DNA of 64,000 bases from Girardinichthys multiradiatus (GCF_021462225.1 NC_061800.1:7199814-7263813); one strand, 5' to 3'. Shown: positions 11,780 through 23,599, counted from the stretch's first letter. Notes: a model not told the origin generated them from the letters alone. A program made the numbers and translations.

Positions 11780-12390
11780 CTGTTGTTATGGCCCACACAG
11801 GTCTAGGGGTTCAGGGGCGGTAACATAATGATGTGTCCAGAGGAAACAAGTGGAATGTAAAAGGATTTATTACAAAACAGGGTTTCACAAAGCCACAATA
11901 CAATTTTACCCAGGTAACACAAAAAAAAAAAAACACAGAGGGCTAACAGCCTGAGCAATATTAAGTTCAAGGAACCCAAAAAGAAAAGAACATTCACAAA
12001 AGGGAGGTACCAAGCCTCCCAACCATGAGCTTCTAGCTTGAGAGGCAAACTACAACAAAGTCAAAACCGTTTTAGTAGAACAAACAGGACAAGAAATATT
12101 CCAAAACTGCCCAAAGCAGTTGCAAACACCAAAGGTGGGGGACAGCTGAACAAAACCTCTTCCTACAAGCTGCCCCACTGGGAAAATGTTCACTGGAGCA
12201 TTTTATATGTTGCAGGTGGGCCTCATTAGCATCTGATTGGCTTGCAATTCTCTGCTGGTCCAATGGCGCGGCTGCCTTCCAGCAGTCTCCAGGCAGCCAT
12301 TCAGGAAGGTGTGCCCCCACAGCTGAATCTGCATAACAAAAAAAAAGAAAAGGAGCCTGCACAGCCTCAAGAGGCCAGGGGCCGTAACAG
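11780..12390. mobile_element. Non-autonomous insert inside the LINE
   Basis: The sequence that should join endonuclease to reverse transcriptase is interrupted here. The left end (TGTTATGGCCC) and the right end (GGGCCGTAACA) are inverse copies of each other, suggesting a short DNA transposon with about 11-bp terminal repeats. The interior has A-runs and no coding content. Exact ends and target duplication are uncertain. Confidence 0.55.
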
Positions 12391-12394
12391 CTGT

Positions 12395-14010
12395 TCTGCA
12401 CTGATGCTGTCCTACCCAAAAAAAAACATCAAGGTTTTTCCTAATCAGAAGCCGTGGATGGATGGAACTGTACAGACCCTGCTCAATACTGATGCTGCCT
12501 ACAGGTAATCTGACAGGCTGGCTTTCAGTAATGCCCAAAGAGAGCTGAAAAAAAGAATACGACTGGCAAAGCAGAGGTACAGGAGACGCAATGAGGAACA
12601 GTTCTATACCAGCGACCCACGGAACTTGTGGAGAGGACTCAAGACTATGGCAGACTGCAAGAGCACCAGGCAGTGGATCAGTGATGATCCCTCCCTTCCT
12701 AATACATTAAACAGTTTTTTTTCTAGATTTGACATCCCTAGCAGCAGAGAAAATAATGCACCTGTTAAACTAGAGGAGCAATATCAGCCTCTAATTCTAC
12801 AGCTCAACCAGGTGACTTATTCTCTGAAGAAAATTAACCCCAACAAAGCCGCAGGACTTGACAAGGTGTCAGGTAGGACTCTGAGGTCATGTGCTGATCA
12901 GCTGGCAGGGGTCGTTTTAGACATTTTCAATCTGTCCTTGTAGTTTTCCACTGTTCCTGTCTGCCTTAAGTCCTCCATTATCGTGCCTGTACCAAAGAGA
13001 TCTGCTGTGACTGACTTGAATGATTACTACCCAGTCGCACTAACCCCAGTCATAATGAAATGCTTTGAGAGGATCATCCTGAAGCACATCAAGGATAGCC
13101 TTCCTGCTGGCCTGGACAAGCATCAGTTTGCCTATAGGAGGAACCGGTCCACAGAGGATGCGGTCTTCATTGCACTACATACAGCCCTGACACACCTGTA
13201 GCATCCTGACACTTATGTTAGGATGTTATTCGTCGACTTCGGTTCAGCATTTACTACCATCATCCCGGAGAAGCTGATAGTGAAGCTACATGACCTGGGA
13301 CTTTCATCATCAATGTGTCTTTGCATCTGGGACTTTCTCACCAACCAACCTCAGGTGGTGAGAATAGGGAACCGAACATCATCCACTCTGGTCCTCAATA
13401 CAGGCACACCACAGGGTTGTGTGCTTAGTCCAGCTCTTTTCACACTGTTCACCCATGACTGCGCAGCCACCACTCCTCTAACAGGGTCCTAAAGTTTACT
13501 GATGATACTACCGTAGTGGGTCTGATAACGAACAATGATGAGACCTTCTACAGAGAGGAGATCCAGCACCTGTCCCAGTGGTGTTCATTGAACAACCTGG
13601 TGCTCAACACCAGTAAGACCAAGGAGGTCATTGTGGATTATTGCACGCGCCTATTGCCAGTGTGACTGTGTGGTACGGCAACTCCGAAGTCCAGGACAGA
13701 AATGACTTGGCCCGAGTGATAAAAACTGCCCAGTGAATGGTAGGGGGTCAGTTACCAAACCTGGACTCAATTTATGCTGGCAGACTGCAAAGGAAGGCCA
13801 GTCATATTGCTGCTGATCCTACCCACCCAGGATACACATTGTTTGTACCACTGCCATCTGGGAAACAATACAGATGTATAATGACTACAACCACTCAACT
13901 AAGGCACAGCTTTTTCTCAAGAGCTGTTAAATCCATCTGTCCACCTTCCATCTCCTACCCCCCTGCAGACACACTCACACCCATTTGCTGCACCTTAAGG
14001 ACAATTTGAG
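12395..14010 (+). pseudogene. LINE reverse transcriptase, broken
   Basis: Reverse transcriptase domain motifs appear in order: [13 protein letters not shown] (about 12838), [19 protein letters not shown] (about 13018), [15 protein letters not shown] (about 13123), and [10 protein letters not shown] with the first catalytic Asp (about 13223). [14 protein letters not shown] follows at about 13401, then, after a frame change near 13490, FTDDTTVVG with the catalytic Asp pair. An in-frame stop at about 12942 and another at 13199-13201 break the frame. After about 13640 a deletion leads straight to the C-terminal region (13740-13960). It would have made cDNA from the element RNA; this copy cannot. 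Confidence 0.88.
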
Positions 14011-14107
14011 ATTCAGCAACATATATATAAGCTTTATTATTTTATTTATTTACTTATTACTGAGGGTAACAAAGCAATTTTGTTATGTTCTAGAAACATA
14101 ATGACAA

Positions 14108-14152
14108 ATCTTATCTTATCTTATCTTATCTTATCTTATCTTATCTTATCCA
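14108..14152 (+). repeat. TTATC tandem tail of the LINE
   Basis: About nine units of CTTAT/TTATC directly after the LINE 3' region. It marks the 3' terminus of the element. Confidence 0.85.
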
Positions 14153-14155
14153 GTC

Positions 14156-16868
14156 AGAGAAATCCTCTTTACATCCTCTACTTTTCTACAATGCTGTGGG
14201 CATTATGTTGCACCAACCTCACAAAGCTCAGGCTGTGGATAAAGGGTGTGTCTTTATCTCACATCTTGACTACTGCAGTGCTCTTCCAGCAAGTCTTATT
14301 TTAATACGTCTGATGAAATATGTTATACTATTTAAAATTTTTGAGACAAATGCAATGGTAAAGTGATAATCATCAAAAAGGAAACAGTCTGACAGAGATG
14401 CAACCTAGAGAATAACTGAAATATTAATTTGTTCCTAATGTGAACAATTTTATCTAAACCAGTAAACCTCCAGTCTCAGAACTACAGTTTAACAAGATGT
14501 TTGGTTTTGCCTTTTTTTGGTGAACTAAATTCTGAGAATAATTTTGTATTAAAACCCAGAGTTATGACTTTTCCTCTTTTTATCTTATATGTAAACATTA
14601 AGTGACGCTCCTGACCTTTGTTAATGATTTGGTAGAGATAATTACCAAAGAAGCAGCTGCAATTGTTCCTCATGAAGAACTTAGGAAGTAGAGGCAACAG
14701 AAAAGGTGTTGTCTTGTTTTCAAGTCTATAAAATTTGCTTATTTTTGCAATGAATATTTTAATGGTGCAGCACCACTGTATGTAGCTAATTCAGGTACAC
14801 TATGGTATTAATAAAGGTGCTGTATTTTCTGTCTTATTTACAGTTGTTTCAATAGCTCTTAGTGAGATGTGATGGAGAGTGCCTGCGTTGACTGATTTCT
14901 TTATGGATAAATGTAGCATAGCGTAGCCCTCCCCCTCCCTCACCTGTAACTGCACATTTTCACTGTGTCAGGTGAAGGAAGACATTTCTTCTAAATTAAT
15001 TTAAAGAAAATTGGTTGTTTAGAAAAAGTTCCATAGAAAACCATCTGTACTGGAGCCAGACAGATAACCTGGCCAATCAATACCTTCTTCACACTATTAT
15101 GTTTTTGATTTGTGTTTCAATGGCAATACAAACCTACATAGTGTTAAGTAAATAATGCTGCCTTACTGCCTTTTTATGCAACTGATACTGTAGCACACAG
15201 TATCAGTTACACAGGGGTAAGCCACAAATGGTCATTGGTACAGGAGCTGGTTGTTTACAGAGTGCTGTATCCAACCATATTCATAGAAAGTTGAGTGAAA
15301 AGAAATAGTGTAGTAGAAAAAGGTAAACCATGAACAGGGACAACCGCAGTCTTGAGAGGATTGTCGAGCAAAGTGCAGGGCTGCTCTGCAGAGATGTGCA
15401 CCATCCTGGGGAGATGAAAACAGGTCAGTTTGTATTATTTTAACAGAAAATTGTATCTTTGAAAATTAGATTTTTTAAACTTTGATAAAAGTAGCTTTAT
15501 TACAATCATTATTGTAATTACACTTGGTGATATTTTTGAAACACAAAAAATATATTTTTGGTTTGTAGATATTTACATGATGTTATACATTTTAGCAGCA
15601 CAGCGGTATGCATATATTTTCAACATTTCAAATCGACTGTCGCAGGGGGTTATTTTTCTATTTGGTTAAAAGCTGCAACTGAACAATTAAAACCTCCAGT
15701 TTTAAGGTTCTGAAAACATTTTTTGTTTTTTTTTCTTCTGAATCTTTTCATTTTTCTTATTATAGTTCTGTTTCATTTTCTCCATATCTCTTATCTTAAT
15801 TACTGTTTTTCAATCTGAACAGAGTGATGTCATCTTTCTGATGTCATGAGTTCAAACACATCTCCAAACGCATCCCAGTGGTATCCAAATGTTTTGTTTG
15901 TACGTGCATGTTGAGGTTCTTAGTTTGACTGCAAAAGTGTGCAGCAATTTGCACCGCTTAAACTGGAACTAGTCATTCAAAGAAACACACAGCAGCAGCT
16001 TCAATTTGTCAAACTATCAACTGGCATCATCAAGCACGTCTGTTACAGCGCAGATGGCTTTGTGACCTAAACCGCCTCTGCCATTAAGAGGTGATAAAAG
16101 AAGGAGTAAAGTTTGCTCTTATAAAAGTTTTCGATTACAGTGCGCTATGATGGTGTGTCAAAGAGGAGGGTAAACCCAGACATATTCAGGAAGGTCAGGC
16201 ATGTCAAATTCCTCAGGAAGAGAATGTGGATTTGATGGCAGAAACATGGGAACACAGGAACCCACCCCGCAGCTCTCACTGCTACCAGTGTTAACTGTTG
16301 CTTGGAAACCAAACAGTGCTCCTCAATTTTCTATCCTGCTTTCCTTTTTATTCTGGCTCTTAAACCTACAATTTTCATTATGATATGCTGTTAAGAGAAG
16401 CAGTGCTGAACTCTTGTGTTCAATTGGTCTACTGATATTTGGGTGCTGGGGCGTTTCTCCAACAATCGTGTTCTGATTGTGGCAAACACTTTGAAGATTA
16501 CTTGACTAAAATATTGGGTGTGGCTGAAAAAAGACAGGGTTGTGGGCATGTGGCACTGAATAGACAAAGACCATGAGAAAAGAGGTAGAGAGCCAAGAAA
16601 GCGGAAAAGAAGAGCTTATTAGGCATTCTCTTCTTTTTATGTTTTTAGTAGGGTGCATTAATACTTCGAGCTCACAAAACGAGTTGAGACAAGGTCCTGG
16701 GCATATATTGGCATAAAGAATTCACAAACACACACACATCATACATTTTACTGTGCTAATGGCATATGTTTTGTTGTCATTGTCATTTCCATACATGATA
16801 AGGAAAATCTTTTACCATCTGTGTCAAATTGCAATAAAAATTTTTGCTTTTGCTTATCTTTGTCCAGA
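14156..16868. other. Mostly unique AT-rich sequence
   Basis: No transposon was recognised. An 11-bp perfect inverted repeat lies at 15180-15190 and 15198-15208. A short CA run lies near 16725-16738. The one coding-like stretch is at 15330-15423, listed separately. Confidence 0.45.
15330..15423 (+). other. Possible coding exon (uncertain)
   Basis: An ATG in fair context (AAACCATGA) opens a 94-base stretch with balanced codon use, unlike the AT-rich surroundings, starting MNRDNRSLERIVEQSAGLLC. It ends at CAG followed by GTCAGT, which fits a splice donor and would leave a phase-1 intron. I do not recognise the protein. An in-frame stop lies two codons before the ATG, so it could only be a first coding exon. 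It may equally be chance. Confidence 0.2.
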
Positions 16869-17330
16869 TCTCATGTTTTGAGTTGAAGGGAGGATCCAAA
16901 TGCAGGATGAGTGGAGTTGATGAAAAGGTTTAATAGCAAATAGAAACTTACAATGGACCAGGTACAGGAACACAGGTGGGTAAAAAACAACATAAACTAG
17001 CTGGAAGCAGGTGCTGAAAATTCAGTCAACAGACATGGAAGAACTCAGGACCAGACCAGGGCAGAGACACAGCGTAGGTACCGAGTTGTTAACGGAAGGA
17101 ACCAGTAGAGAACAATGCAAACCAGAGAGCTTATAAACTGAGGAAATGAAGCGAGAGCCATTGAACTGGGAGAGAAGCTAATCAGGAGCAATATGGCACA
17201 GGTGTGGATCCAGGCTGCAGGGAGACAGAGGGAGTGATTAATAAATACAAATGAGTAAGGAGAGTATGGAGGTGACCAGAATACAAGAAAACAATGACTA
17301 GACTAAGAACATAAACAAGAACCATATCTA

Positions 17331-17550
17331 CTCGTACTCGTACTCATCGTCTTCTGCTTTATCTGGGACCGGATCGCGAAGGCAGTTCCTCACCCTATCT
17401 CTAAGGGAGTGCCCGGCCACCCTACGGAAGAAGCTCATTTCAGCCGCTTGTATCCGGGATCTCGTTCTTTTGGTCATGACCCAAAATTCATGGCCATAGG
17501 TGAGGGTAGGAACGTAGACCGACCAGTAAATCAACAGCTTCAATTTTTGC
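17331..17550 (-). pseudogene. Rex3 C-terminal fragment
   Basis: The minus strand reads IYWSVYVPTLTYGHEFWVMT then RVAGHSLRDRVRN, the conserved C-terminal part of Rex3-type RT proteins. A deletion then joins it straight to the acidic tail region that marks the 3' end. The missing piece is present in the copy at 23600-24302. It is the continuation of the RT at 19373-21207 across the nested insertion. Confidence 0.88.
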
Positions 17551-19372
17551 TGTTGGGACCCACAGCCATGGATTTCAACATTAAACTCCGGTATGGACTT
17601 TTCTGGAACTTTCAAAATAAAGTGCATTAACCTTCTTCCGGCACAGCCAGGAAACGGGATAACTGCGACTTCCTGTGACGCCACTACCCAAATAAAAGCA
17701 CTGCTGTTGCTACATCCGCCCTCTTCCACACGGCCTTCCATAGGGACCGGATAGGGGAGAAAAGCGAGCTGATATCTCTTTGCTGGCAAACAGACATAAA
17801 CTCTTCAACTGGATCCAAGGACGTCATACGATCATCGATCATATGCAAAGTTAAGTACGAATGAAATACTGTCTGTGTATCCGGTATTTTCATTCATGAA
17901 CGAGGGTAATTAAGGTACAAGCATTGCTTGACTGTCTCTCAGAGCCCCCACAGACGCAAACGGTGTTCGAGAGAAACCCCCTGCAAAGACGCAGTCTCCC
18001 AGTCTGGAAGGAAGACAGCAGAGACAGCAGCAGACAGGACGGGCCGCCCAGCTACAGCTCCGGAGCTAACCCTTTTGTTCAGAGAGCGAACGCACCTTCT
18101 GATTGTGAGAAACCGAGGAGGTTAGCGGGAAGCCAATCCTTTGTTCACTGTGGATACCTTCTTCAAACTTCGCCCTTGGACCACATTTCCTCACCACGGT
18201 TCATGAGGTTAAGTGTTTTGGGCAGAGACAGATTTAGAATGAAATGATCTGAACATTTTTCATTTAATGAAGTTTTGTTTGTGTTCAACTCAGCTATCTT
18301 GGTGCTAGCAGGCTATCTGCAGCACACGTGTTCAGGTTGTGTTCTTTGTATGTTTTTAAAGTTAAGATAAACTTTATTTGAAGGGTGATTTTAAACAGAA
18401 GACTGATCATAACGCGCCGTCCGCGCTTATGCATTTTAACCTCTTTATTAACGGTATTTTAAAGGTATGTGTTGATTCTGGTGCTAAGCTATTAGCTTCT
18501 TGTGTTAGCTCAAATGCTAACCAGTAAGAAAACGTGCGTGCTACTAAAGAGTATTTAACAGAAAGGTTGTTCGTTTTCAAGCTAGTGAATAATAGTCCCT
18601 GAACATCATTTACTAGATTTGATAACTAAGTAAACACCATTAAGCCCCATTTGTCCAGAAAGATTTGGCTCTTTTCCAAAATACTCCCTTAATAATATTT
18701 CTTCAAATATTATTTCAATAAATAAAGGCAGCTAATTAGACACCGTTGAGAAATGGTCATCCAGAAGGTTGGTTTTATTCCGCAGATCATTATTTAAAAC
18801 ATTATTTTATTAAAATAATATTTTATCTGATCTTGCATTGTGATTGGTTGTCTAAATGTTGCTGATTATTCCCTAAGTTGGTTCCAAGACTAACTTAACT
18901 TCATTACCAGATCCTTCAAGATAATCCTTGGTTCTCAAACATAAACATTGCACGGTAATGTTGCATCACTCTTTTGGTCATGGTTTTCAACCATCTTAAA
19001 TCAAGTTGTTTATATTGTACATAGCCCATTAGTCTTCCCTATTCTTTAATTCTGCTTGGTAGTTTAGTTGGATTGTTTTAGCATAGTAAAGAGTTTGTTG
19101 ATTGAAATATGTTTGACTTTGAGTTGACTTATTTTTGTTAATAAATTCTTGTATTTTAAGAAATTGTGTGAATTCATTCCATGTGTGTGCAGAGTTGTGC
19201 TGTTCAATAATGTCAGAGTTCGTCTCACACCTTTCTATTTTGTCCTAATACCATCGCCTTACTAGGCTGGTATTCCCAGGACAAACCTTAACAGACCGAA
19301 ATATTATTTAATAAAATATTAATATATTAATATTAAATATTAAATAATATTCTCAGATTCATAATCACAACA
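17551..19372 (+). mobile_element. 1.8 kb LTR-like element (copy 1), inside Rex3
   Basis: This 1822-bp unit separates two adjacent Rex3 segments. It starts TGTTGGGACC and ends AATCACAACA, giving a 5-bp TGTTG/CAACA inverse pair with TG...CA ends as in LTRs. An AATAAA near 19139 (TTAATAAATTCTTG) would suit a polyadenylation signal in this orientation. Relatives lie reversed at 29795-31000 and 57711-62856. Open frames at 17924-18247 are not recognisable. I could not find a clean target duplication, so the class (solo LTR or other) is inferred. Confidence 0.65.
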
Positions 19373-21207
19373 TCGGCTCAGCTCTCTCTTCACCACAACG
19401 GACCTGCACAGTGCCCCCATTACTGCGGCAGCCGCACCGATCCGTCTGTCAATCTCCCGCTCCATTCTTCCCTCACTCGTGAACAAGATCCCGAGATACT
19501 TAAACTCCTCCACTTGAGGCAGGAACTCCCCTCCAACCTGAAGAGGACAAGCCACCCTTTTCCACTCAAGAACCATGGCCTCAGACTTGGAGGAGCTGAT
19601 CTTCATCCCAGCCGCTTCACACTCAGCTGCGAACCACCGCAGCGCATGCTTTAGGTCTTGGCTAGAGGGGGCCAGCAGGACCACGTCATCTGCAAAAAAT
19701 GAGACGAAAACCTCTGGTCCCCATACCACACCCCCTCTGGCCCTTGGCTGCGCCTCGAAATCCTGTCCATAAAAGCTATGAACAGGACCGGTGACAAAGG
19801 GCAGTCCAACATGCACCGGGAACAGGTTCGACTTAGTGCCGGCAATGCGGACCAAACTCCTGCTCCGCTTGTACAGAGACCGGATGGCCACTAATAAAGG
19901 GCCCTCGATTCCATACTACTGGAGCACCCCCCACAGGGCATCACCAGGGACACAGTCAAATGCTTTCTCCAGGTCCACAAAACACATGTGGACCGGTTGG
20001 GCAAACTCCCATGAACCCTTGAGTACCCTGTAGAGGGTATAGAACTGGTCCAGTGTTCCACGGCCGGGACGAAAACCACACTGCTCCTCCTGAAGCCGAG
20101 GTTCGACTATTGGCCAGACTCTCCTCTCCAACACCCCGGCGTAGGCCTTACCAGGGAGGCTGAGGAGTGGGATCCTCCTGTAGTTGGAACACACACTCCG
20201 GTCACCCTTCTTATGAAGGGGGACCACCACCCCAGTCTGCCAGTCCAGAGGCACTGTCCCCAACCACCACGCACTGTGAAAAGGTGTGTTATCCATGACA
20301 GCCCTATAACATCCAGAGACTTGGGGGACTCAGAGCGGATCTCATCCACCCCTGAAGCCCTGCCACCACAGAGCTTTTTAACCACCTCGGTGACTTCAGC
20401 CTGGTTGATGAAAGAGTCTAACCCCGAGTCCCCAGCCTCTGTTTCCACCAGGGAATGCGTTATGGCAGGATTGAGGAGATCCTCGAAGGACTCCTTCCAC
20501 CGCCCGATAATGTCCCCAGTCGAGGTCAGCAGCCTCCCACTCCCACTGTAAACAGTGTTGGCGAAGCACTGCTTCCCCCTCCTGAGGGGCCTGACGGTTT
20601 GCCAGAATCGCTTCGAGGCCAACCAGTAGTCCTTCTCCCTGGCTGAGGGCTCCGCCAGATGTTCCCAGCAGACCCTCACTATGCGCTTGGGCCTGCCAAG
20701 TCTGTCTGGCTTTCTCCTCCTCCAGCGGATCCTACTCACCACCATGTGGTGATCAGTGGACAGCTCAGCCCCTCTCTTCACCCGAGTGTCCAAAACATGT
20801 GACTGAAGGTCTGATGATACGACCACAAAGTCGATCATTGACCTCCTGCCTAGTGTGTCCTGGTGCCAAGTGCACTGATGAACACCCTTATGTTTGAACA
20901 TGGTGTTCATTATGGACAATCTGTACTAGCACAGAAGTCCAATAACAAAACACCACTCGGATTCAGATCGGGGAGGCCATACCTCTCAATCACGCCTCTC
21001 CAGGTGTTACTGTTGTTTCCCACATGGGTGTTGAAGTCCCCCAGCAGAATAATGGAATCCCTGGGACTCCATTATTCTGCTGGCACTGTGATAGTGCCAA
21101 GAAGGCCGGGTACTCCGCACTACTGCTCGGCCCGTAGGCCGAAATGACAGTCAGAGACCTGTCCCCAACCCGAAGGCGCAGGGATGCGACCCTCTCATCC
21201 ACTGGGG
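19373..21207 (-). pseudogene. Rex3 endonuclease and reverse transcriptase
   Basis: Minus-strand ORF2-like protein of an RTE LINE. In order it shows [10 protein letters not shown] (endonuclease, about 21030), CTWHQDTLGRRSMIDFVVVS and STDHHMVVS (endonuclease His/Asp motif, about 20740), then a linker with CWEHLAEPSAREKDYW. RT motifs follow: WQTGVVVPLHKKGDRS, EEQCGFRPGRGTLDQ, CFVDLEKAFDCVP (first Asp) and SFFADDVVLLAPSSQD (FADD active site, about 19690). At least three frame changes (near 20290, 19900 and in the endonuclease) break it. A 21-bp inverted duplication disrupts the endonuclease at 21041-21083. It would nick and reverse-transcribe; this copy is dead. Confidence 0.92.
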
Positions 21208-21944
21208 AGAACCAGATCTATCAGAATATAACTAAACATATCTAACACCAGAACACAGAATAAACAACAAAACTAACCAGAAGGAATTTAAAGAACCAAA
21301 AATAAACAGAAAAGCACCTGGCTGAGCAAAAGGTAAACAAACACAAACCTAACAGACAGATCCTGACACCAGACTTATCCAGATTCTAGACGTGTTCATT
21401 TGTTTTTTTCTTTTTCATTTATTTTTGTTTTGTGCTGAAAGTAAGCTGGGTGAAGACCTTTAAAACACACCTTTATATCCATTATTACCATTATCATTAT
21501 TAACATTATCAGCAGCTAACGATTAGGCAATTTCAGTATTCTGGCAGTGCTTGCAAACTGTTTGTATCTTGTCTGTTATTCCATCATCGCTTGAGGTTTC
21601 TACAGTATTCAAGAACTACTATCTTTGTTACTTCAAAATAAGGGTGTCAAGCTCAAAGAAACTATCTTTATATCCAGGGCTCAATATAATGGCTTACTCT
21701 TCCTTCGGCAGATGAAGTCACTTGCTGACAGTAGTTGGATGATGCTTTGTGAGACAAACCGCGAAGAAAAAAGGCAGTGGCATTGTAAGATTGCAAGCAA
21801 AGGCATCTGATTATGTATTAAAATTTGAGACCAAATTTGGAAAAATGACTTTGACCACACAATATTTGGATAAAATCCACATTCACAAAATGTAATGATT
21901 TGCTTTGTAAGCAATTATATGTTTACATCCTCTCCTGCCTGTAG

Positions 21945-22046
21945 GGGAATCAGCCAATGGTGGCATTACACGACACATTAGCAGTCTGGATGCAGAGAGA
22001 GCAGTTCGGGCTCCAAATGGGAAGAAACTACTTTGTGAAGACCAAG
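21945..22046 (+). other. Possible internal exon (uncertain)
   Basis: A pyrimidine tract (CATCCTCTCCTGCCTGTAG) ends in an acceptor-like AG at 21943-21944. The 102 bases after it stay open in phase 0 with coding-like codons and begin GNQPMVALHDTLAVWMQREQ, ending at AAG followed by GTGCCT, a weak donor. The frame remains open to a stop near 22101, so it could also be a last exon. I do not recognise the protein. Confidence 0.25.
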
Positions 22047-22990
22047 GTGCCTGTTAGAGCTTTGGGATGGGGGTGGGACCAAGCCTGCACCTGCTGCATA
22101 TAGAGAGGAACGATATGTGCTTCACAAACCTTCAAAAGTTTCCAGGAACACCAGAAAAAAATCACCAGAACACTTGCTACTAAAAGAGGTCTGAAAATTT
22201 GCTAAATATAGGGACAAAGAGAAAGAAGAAACTTTTTTCTTAGGTTATGGAGTGAGTTAGACCAAACCAGCTTAAACATAAGGGAGAGAGAGACTAAACT
22301 GTAATCCTTTTTTCTGATGTTTATTATTTGAACGTTTGTTAAATTTTTTGACTGAAGTTGGGAACAAAAACCCAAGTTTTAAAAGCTCCACTTTCTCCAT
22401 TGTTTAGATGCCTATGATCAAAATCTCATCATGTCTACAAATAACACAAGATATTATTTTTTAATACCCCATCTTTGTGGGCATTATCACTTTTTAACCT
22501 TTTCAGCTTAAGATGCATATCTTACAGCCAAATCTGTCAGGATACTCAACCTGCCCTAAACTGTTCTTGTTGGCGTTTTATCGGTAAAACCTAAAAATAT
22601 CTTTGTTACCAAAACCACAGGTTCAAGCACGTCTGCAGTGTGTGTGCGGGAACAGATGAAGTTACATAATGTTACATAATCTAAAAATTGAAAGTAGATT
22701 TCAACGACATCCCTCTAATCGCTTGGCTCTGCAAAACTAACACAACATCTAAAAGGCACACTCACTCTTTTTTTGAATCTTTGATGTGGAGTGGAGTGGA
22801 GGGAGGAGGATGGAAAGGTAGGAGGAGGGAGACGGAAGCGAGCAACGGGACTGGGATGCTCAAAGGTGAATGGAGGACGACGTAGGTGTTAAAGCAGCTG
22901 GGGAAGAGGAGGCAGAACTGACACACAAAGGTGGATGATGCCTCATTTCCAGGGAGATTTTTTCCCGTGAGTCTTCTGCCTCCTCCGTAT

Positions 22991-23084
22991 ATGTCCCTGG
23001 AGATGGCCAAACCCAGAGGCACCCAGCCACTGAGGCGGGAATTTCTCTGGCTTTTATCTCTGTTGACTCACAGACAACACACAG
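22991..23084 (+). other. Possible first exon with signal peptide (uncertain)
   Basis: Two in-frame ATGs (22991 and 23003) open a 31-codon stretch. A basic start (MAKPRGTQPLRR) is followed by a hydrophobic core (FLWLLSLL), the pattern of a secretory signal peptide. It stops at CAG with the strong donor GTGAGG, in phase 1, as is common for signal-peptide exons. The 200 bases upstream are GC-richer and purine-rich like a 5' leader. No downstream exon could be recognised, so this remains a suggestion. Confidence 0.3.
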
Positions 23085-23599
23085 GTGAGGTACAGGGTTA
23101 AGTACATGGGGAGGACGAGAAGGATCTAGCATTATTCTGTCTAATATGTAACCCTGGGGAAGTGGTGGGAGATGTTTGAGAGGGTCGGACCTGCCTCTAC
23201 GTGTGTGCGGAGTGCAGCTGATTCCGACTTACATCAGGTATAAGAATGCAGGATTGTTTTAAGGGAACAGTATAGCATTATGTCCCTGAAACTTCAGTAT
23301 ACTTATTTTTTATTTACAAGTCAAAACATAATAGACCTCTTTTTGCAGTAAGGTAGGCTAGACAATACATTTTTATCATAAAAGTCAAAATAGCAACAAC
23401 AAAAATAACAGCACCTTGCAAAAGTATTCACCCCCACTTGAATGGTATTGGGATTTTATGTGATAGATTAGCACAGTTGCACATAATTCTGGGCAGGAAA
23501 AAACTATATAGGGTTTTCAAAATTTTTACCTAATAAAAATCTCAAAAGTGTGACATGTCCTTGTCTTTTTCAGAACCACCCTCTTCTGCAGTTACAGCT

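Larger units (their letters stand above)
11140..14155 (+). mobile_element. 5'-truncated Jockey/I-like LINE
   Basis: A non-LTR retrotransposon that would copy itself by target-primed reverse transcription. It contains endonuclease then reverse transcriptase sequence in the right order, and ends in a tail of TTATC units at about 14108-14152, as LINE 3' ends often do. It is 5'-truncated, carries several stops and shifts, has a deletion after the FTDD motif, and is split by an insert at about 11780-12390. Confidence 0.85.
17331..21207 (-). mobile_element. Rex3: Rex3 LINE (RTE clade), nested
   Basis: A 13-bp target duplication with one mismatch flanks it (17318-17330 and 21208-21220). The 3' end is at the left, with GAGTAC units on the minus strand. 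The sites ACCACCACCCCAGTCTGCCA at about 20222 and CGGTGACAAAGGGCAG at about 19789 are the conserved Rex3 RT primer sites. The copy is 5'-truncated inside the endonuclease and is itself interrupted by the 1.8 kb element at 17551-19372. Confidence 0.93.
16869..21368 (-). mobile_element. Solo LTR (copy 2) interrupted by Rex3
   Basis: CCAGA occurs at 16864-16868 and 21369-21373, a perfect 5-bp target duplication. The unit begins TCTCA (a one-base change from TGTCA) and ends TGACA. Its own sequence is about 610 bp, split into 16869-17330 and 21221-21368 by the Rex3 insertion. The C/A-rich text matches in style and ends (CAGATCCTGACA) the other solo LTRs of this family at 7774, 28645 and 58468. Confidence 0.85.
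21374..23404. other. Mostly unique sequence with two exon-like stretches
   Basis: No transposon was recognised. GTTACATAAT is repeated in tandem near 22662-22680. A purine-rich (GGA) tract lies at about 22787-22860. Two possible exons (21945-22046 and 22991-23084) are listed separately; otherwise nothing can be supported. Confidence 0.45.

Noticed and set aside
12072..12538. Overlapping minus-strand frames of about 110 codons
   Set aside because: Antisense to the LINE and its nested insert; no motif.
17924..18247. 107-codon frame in the 1.8 kb element as an element gene
   Set aside because: Not visible in the related copies at 29795 or 57711, so there is no evidence of conservation.
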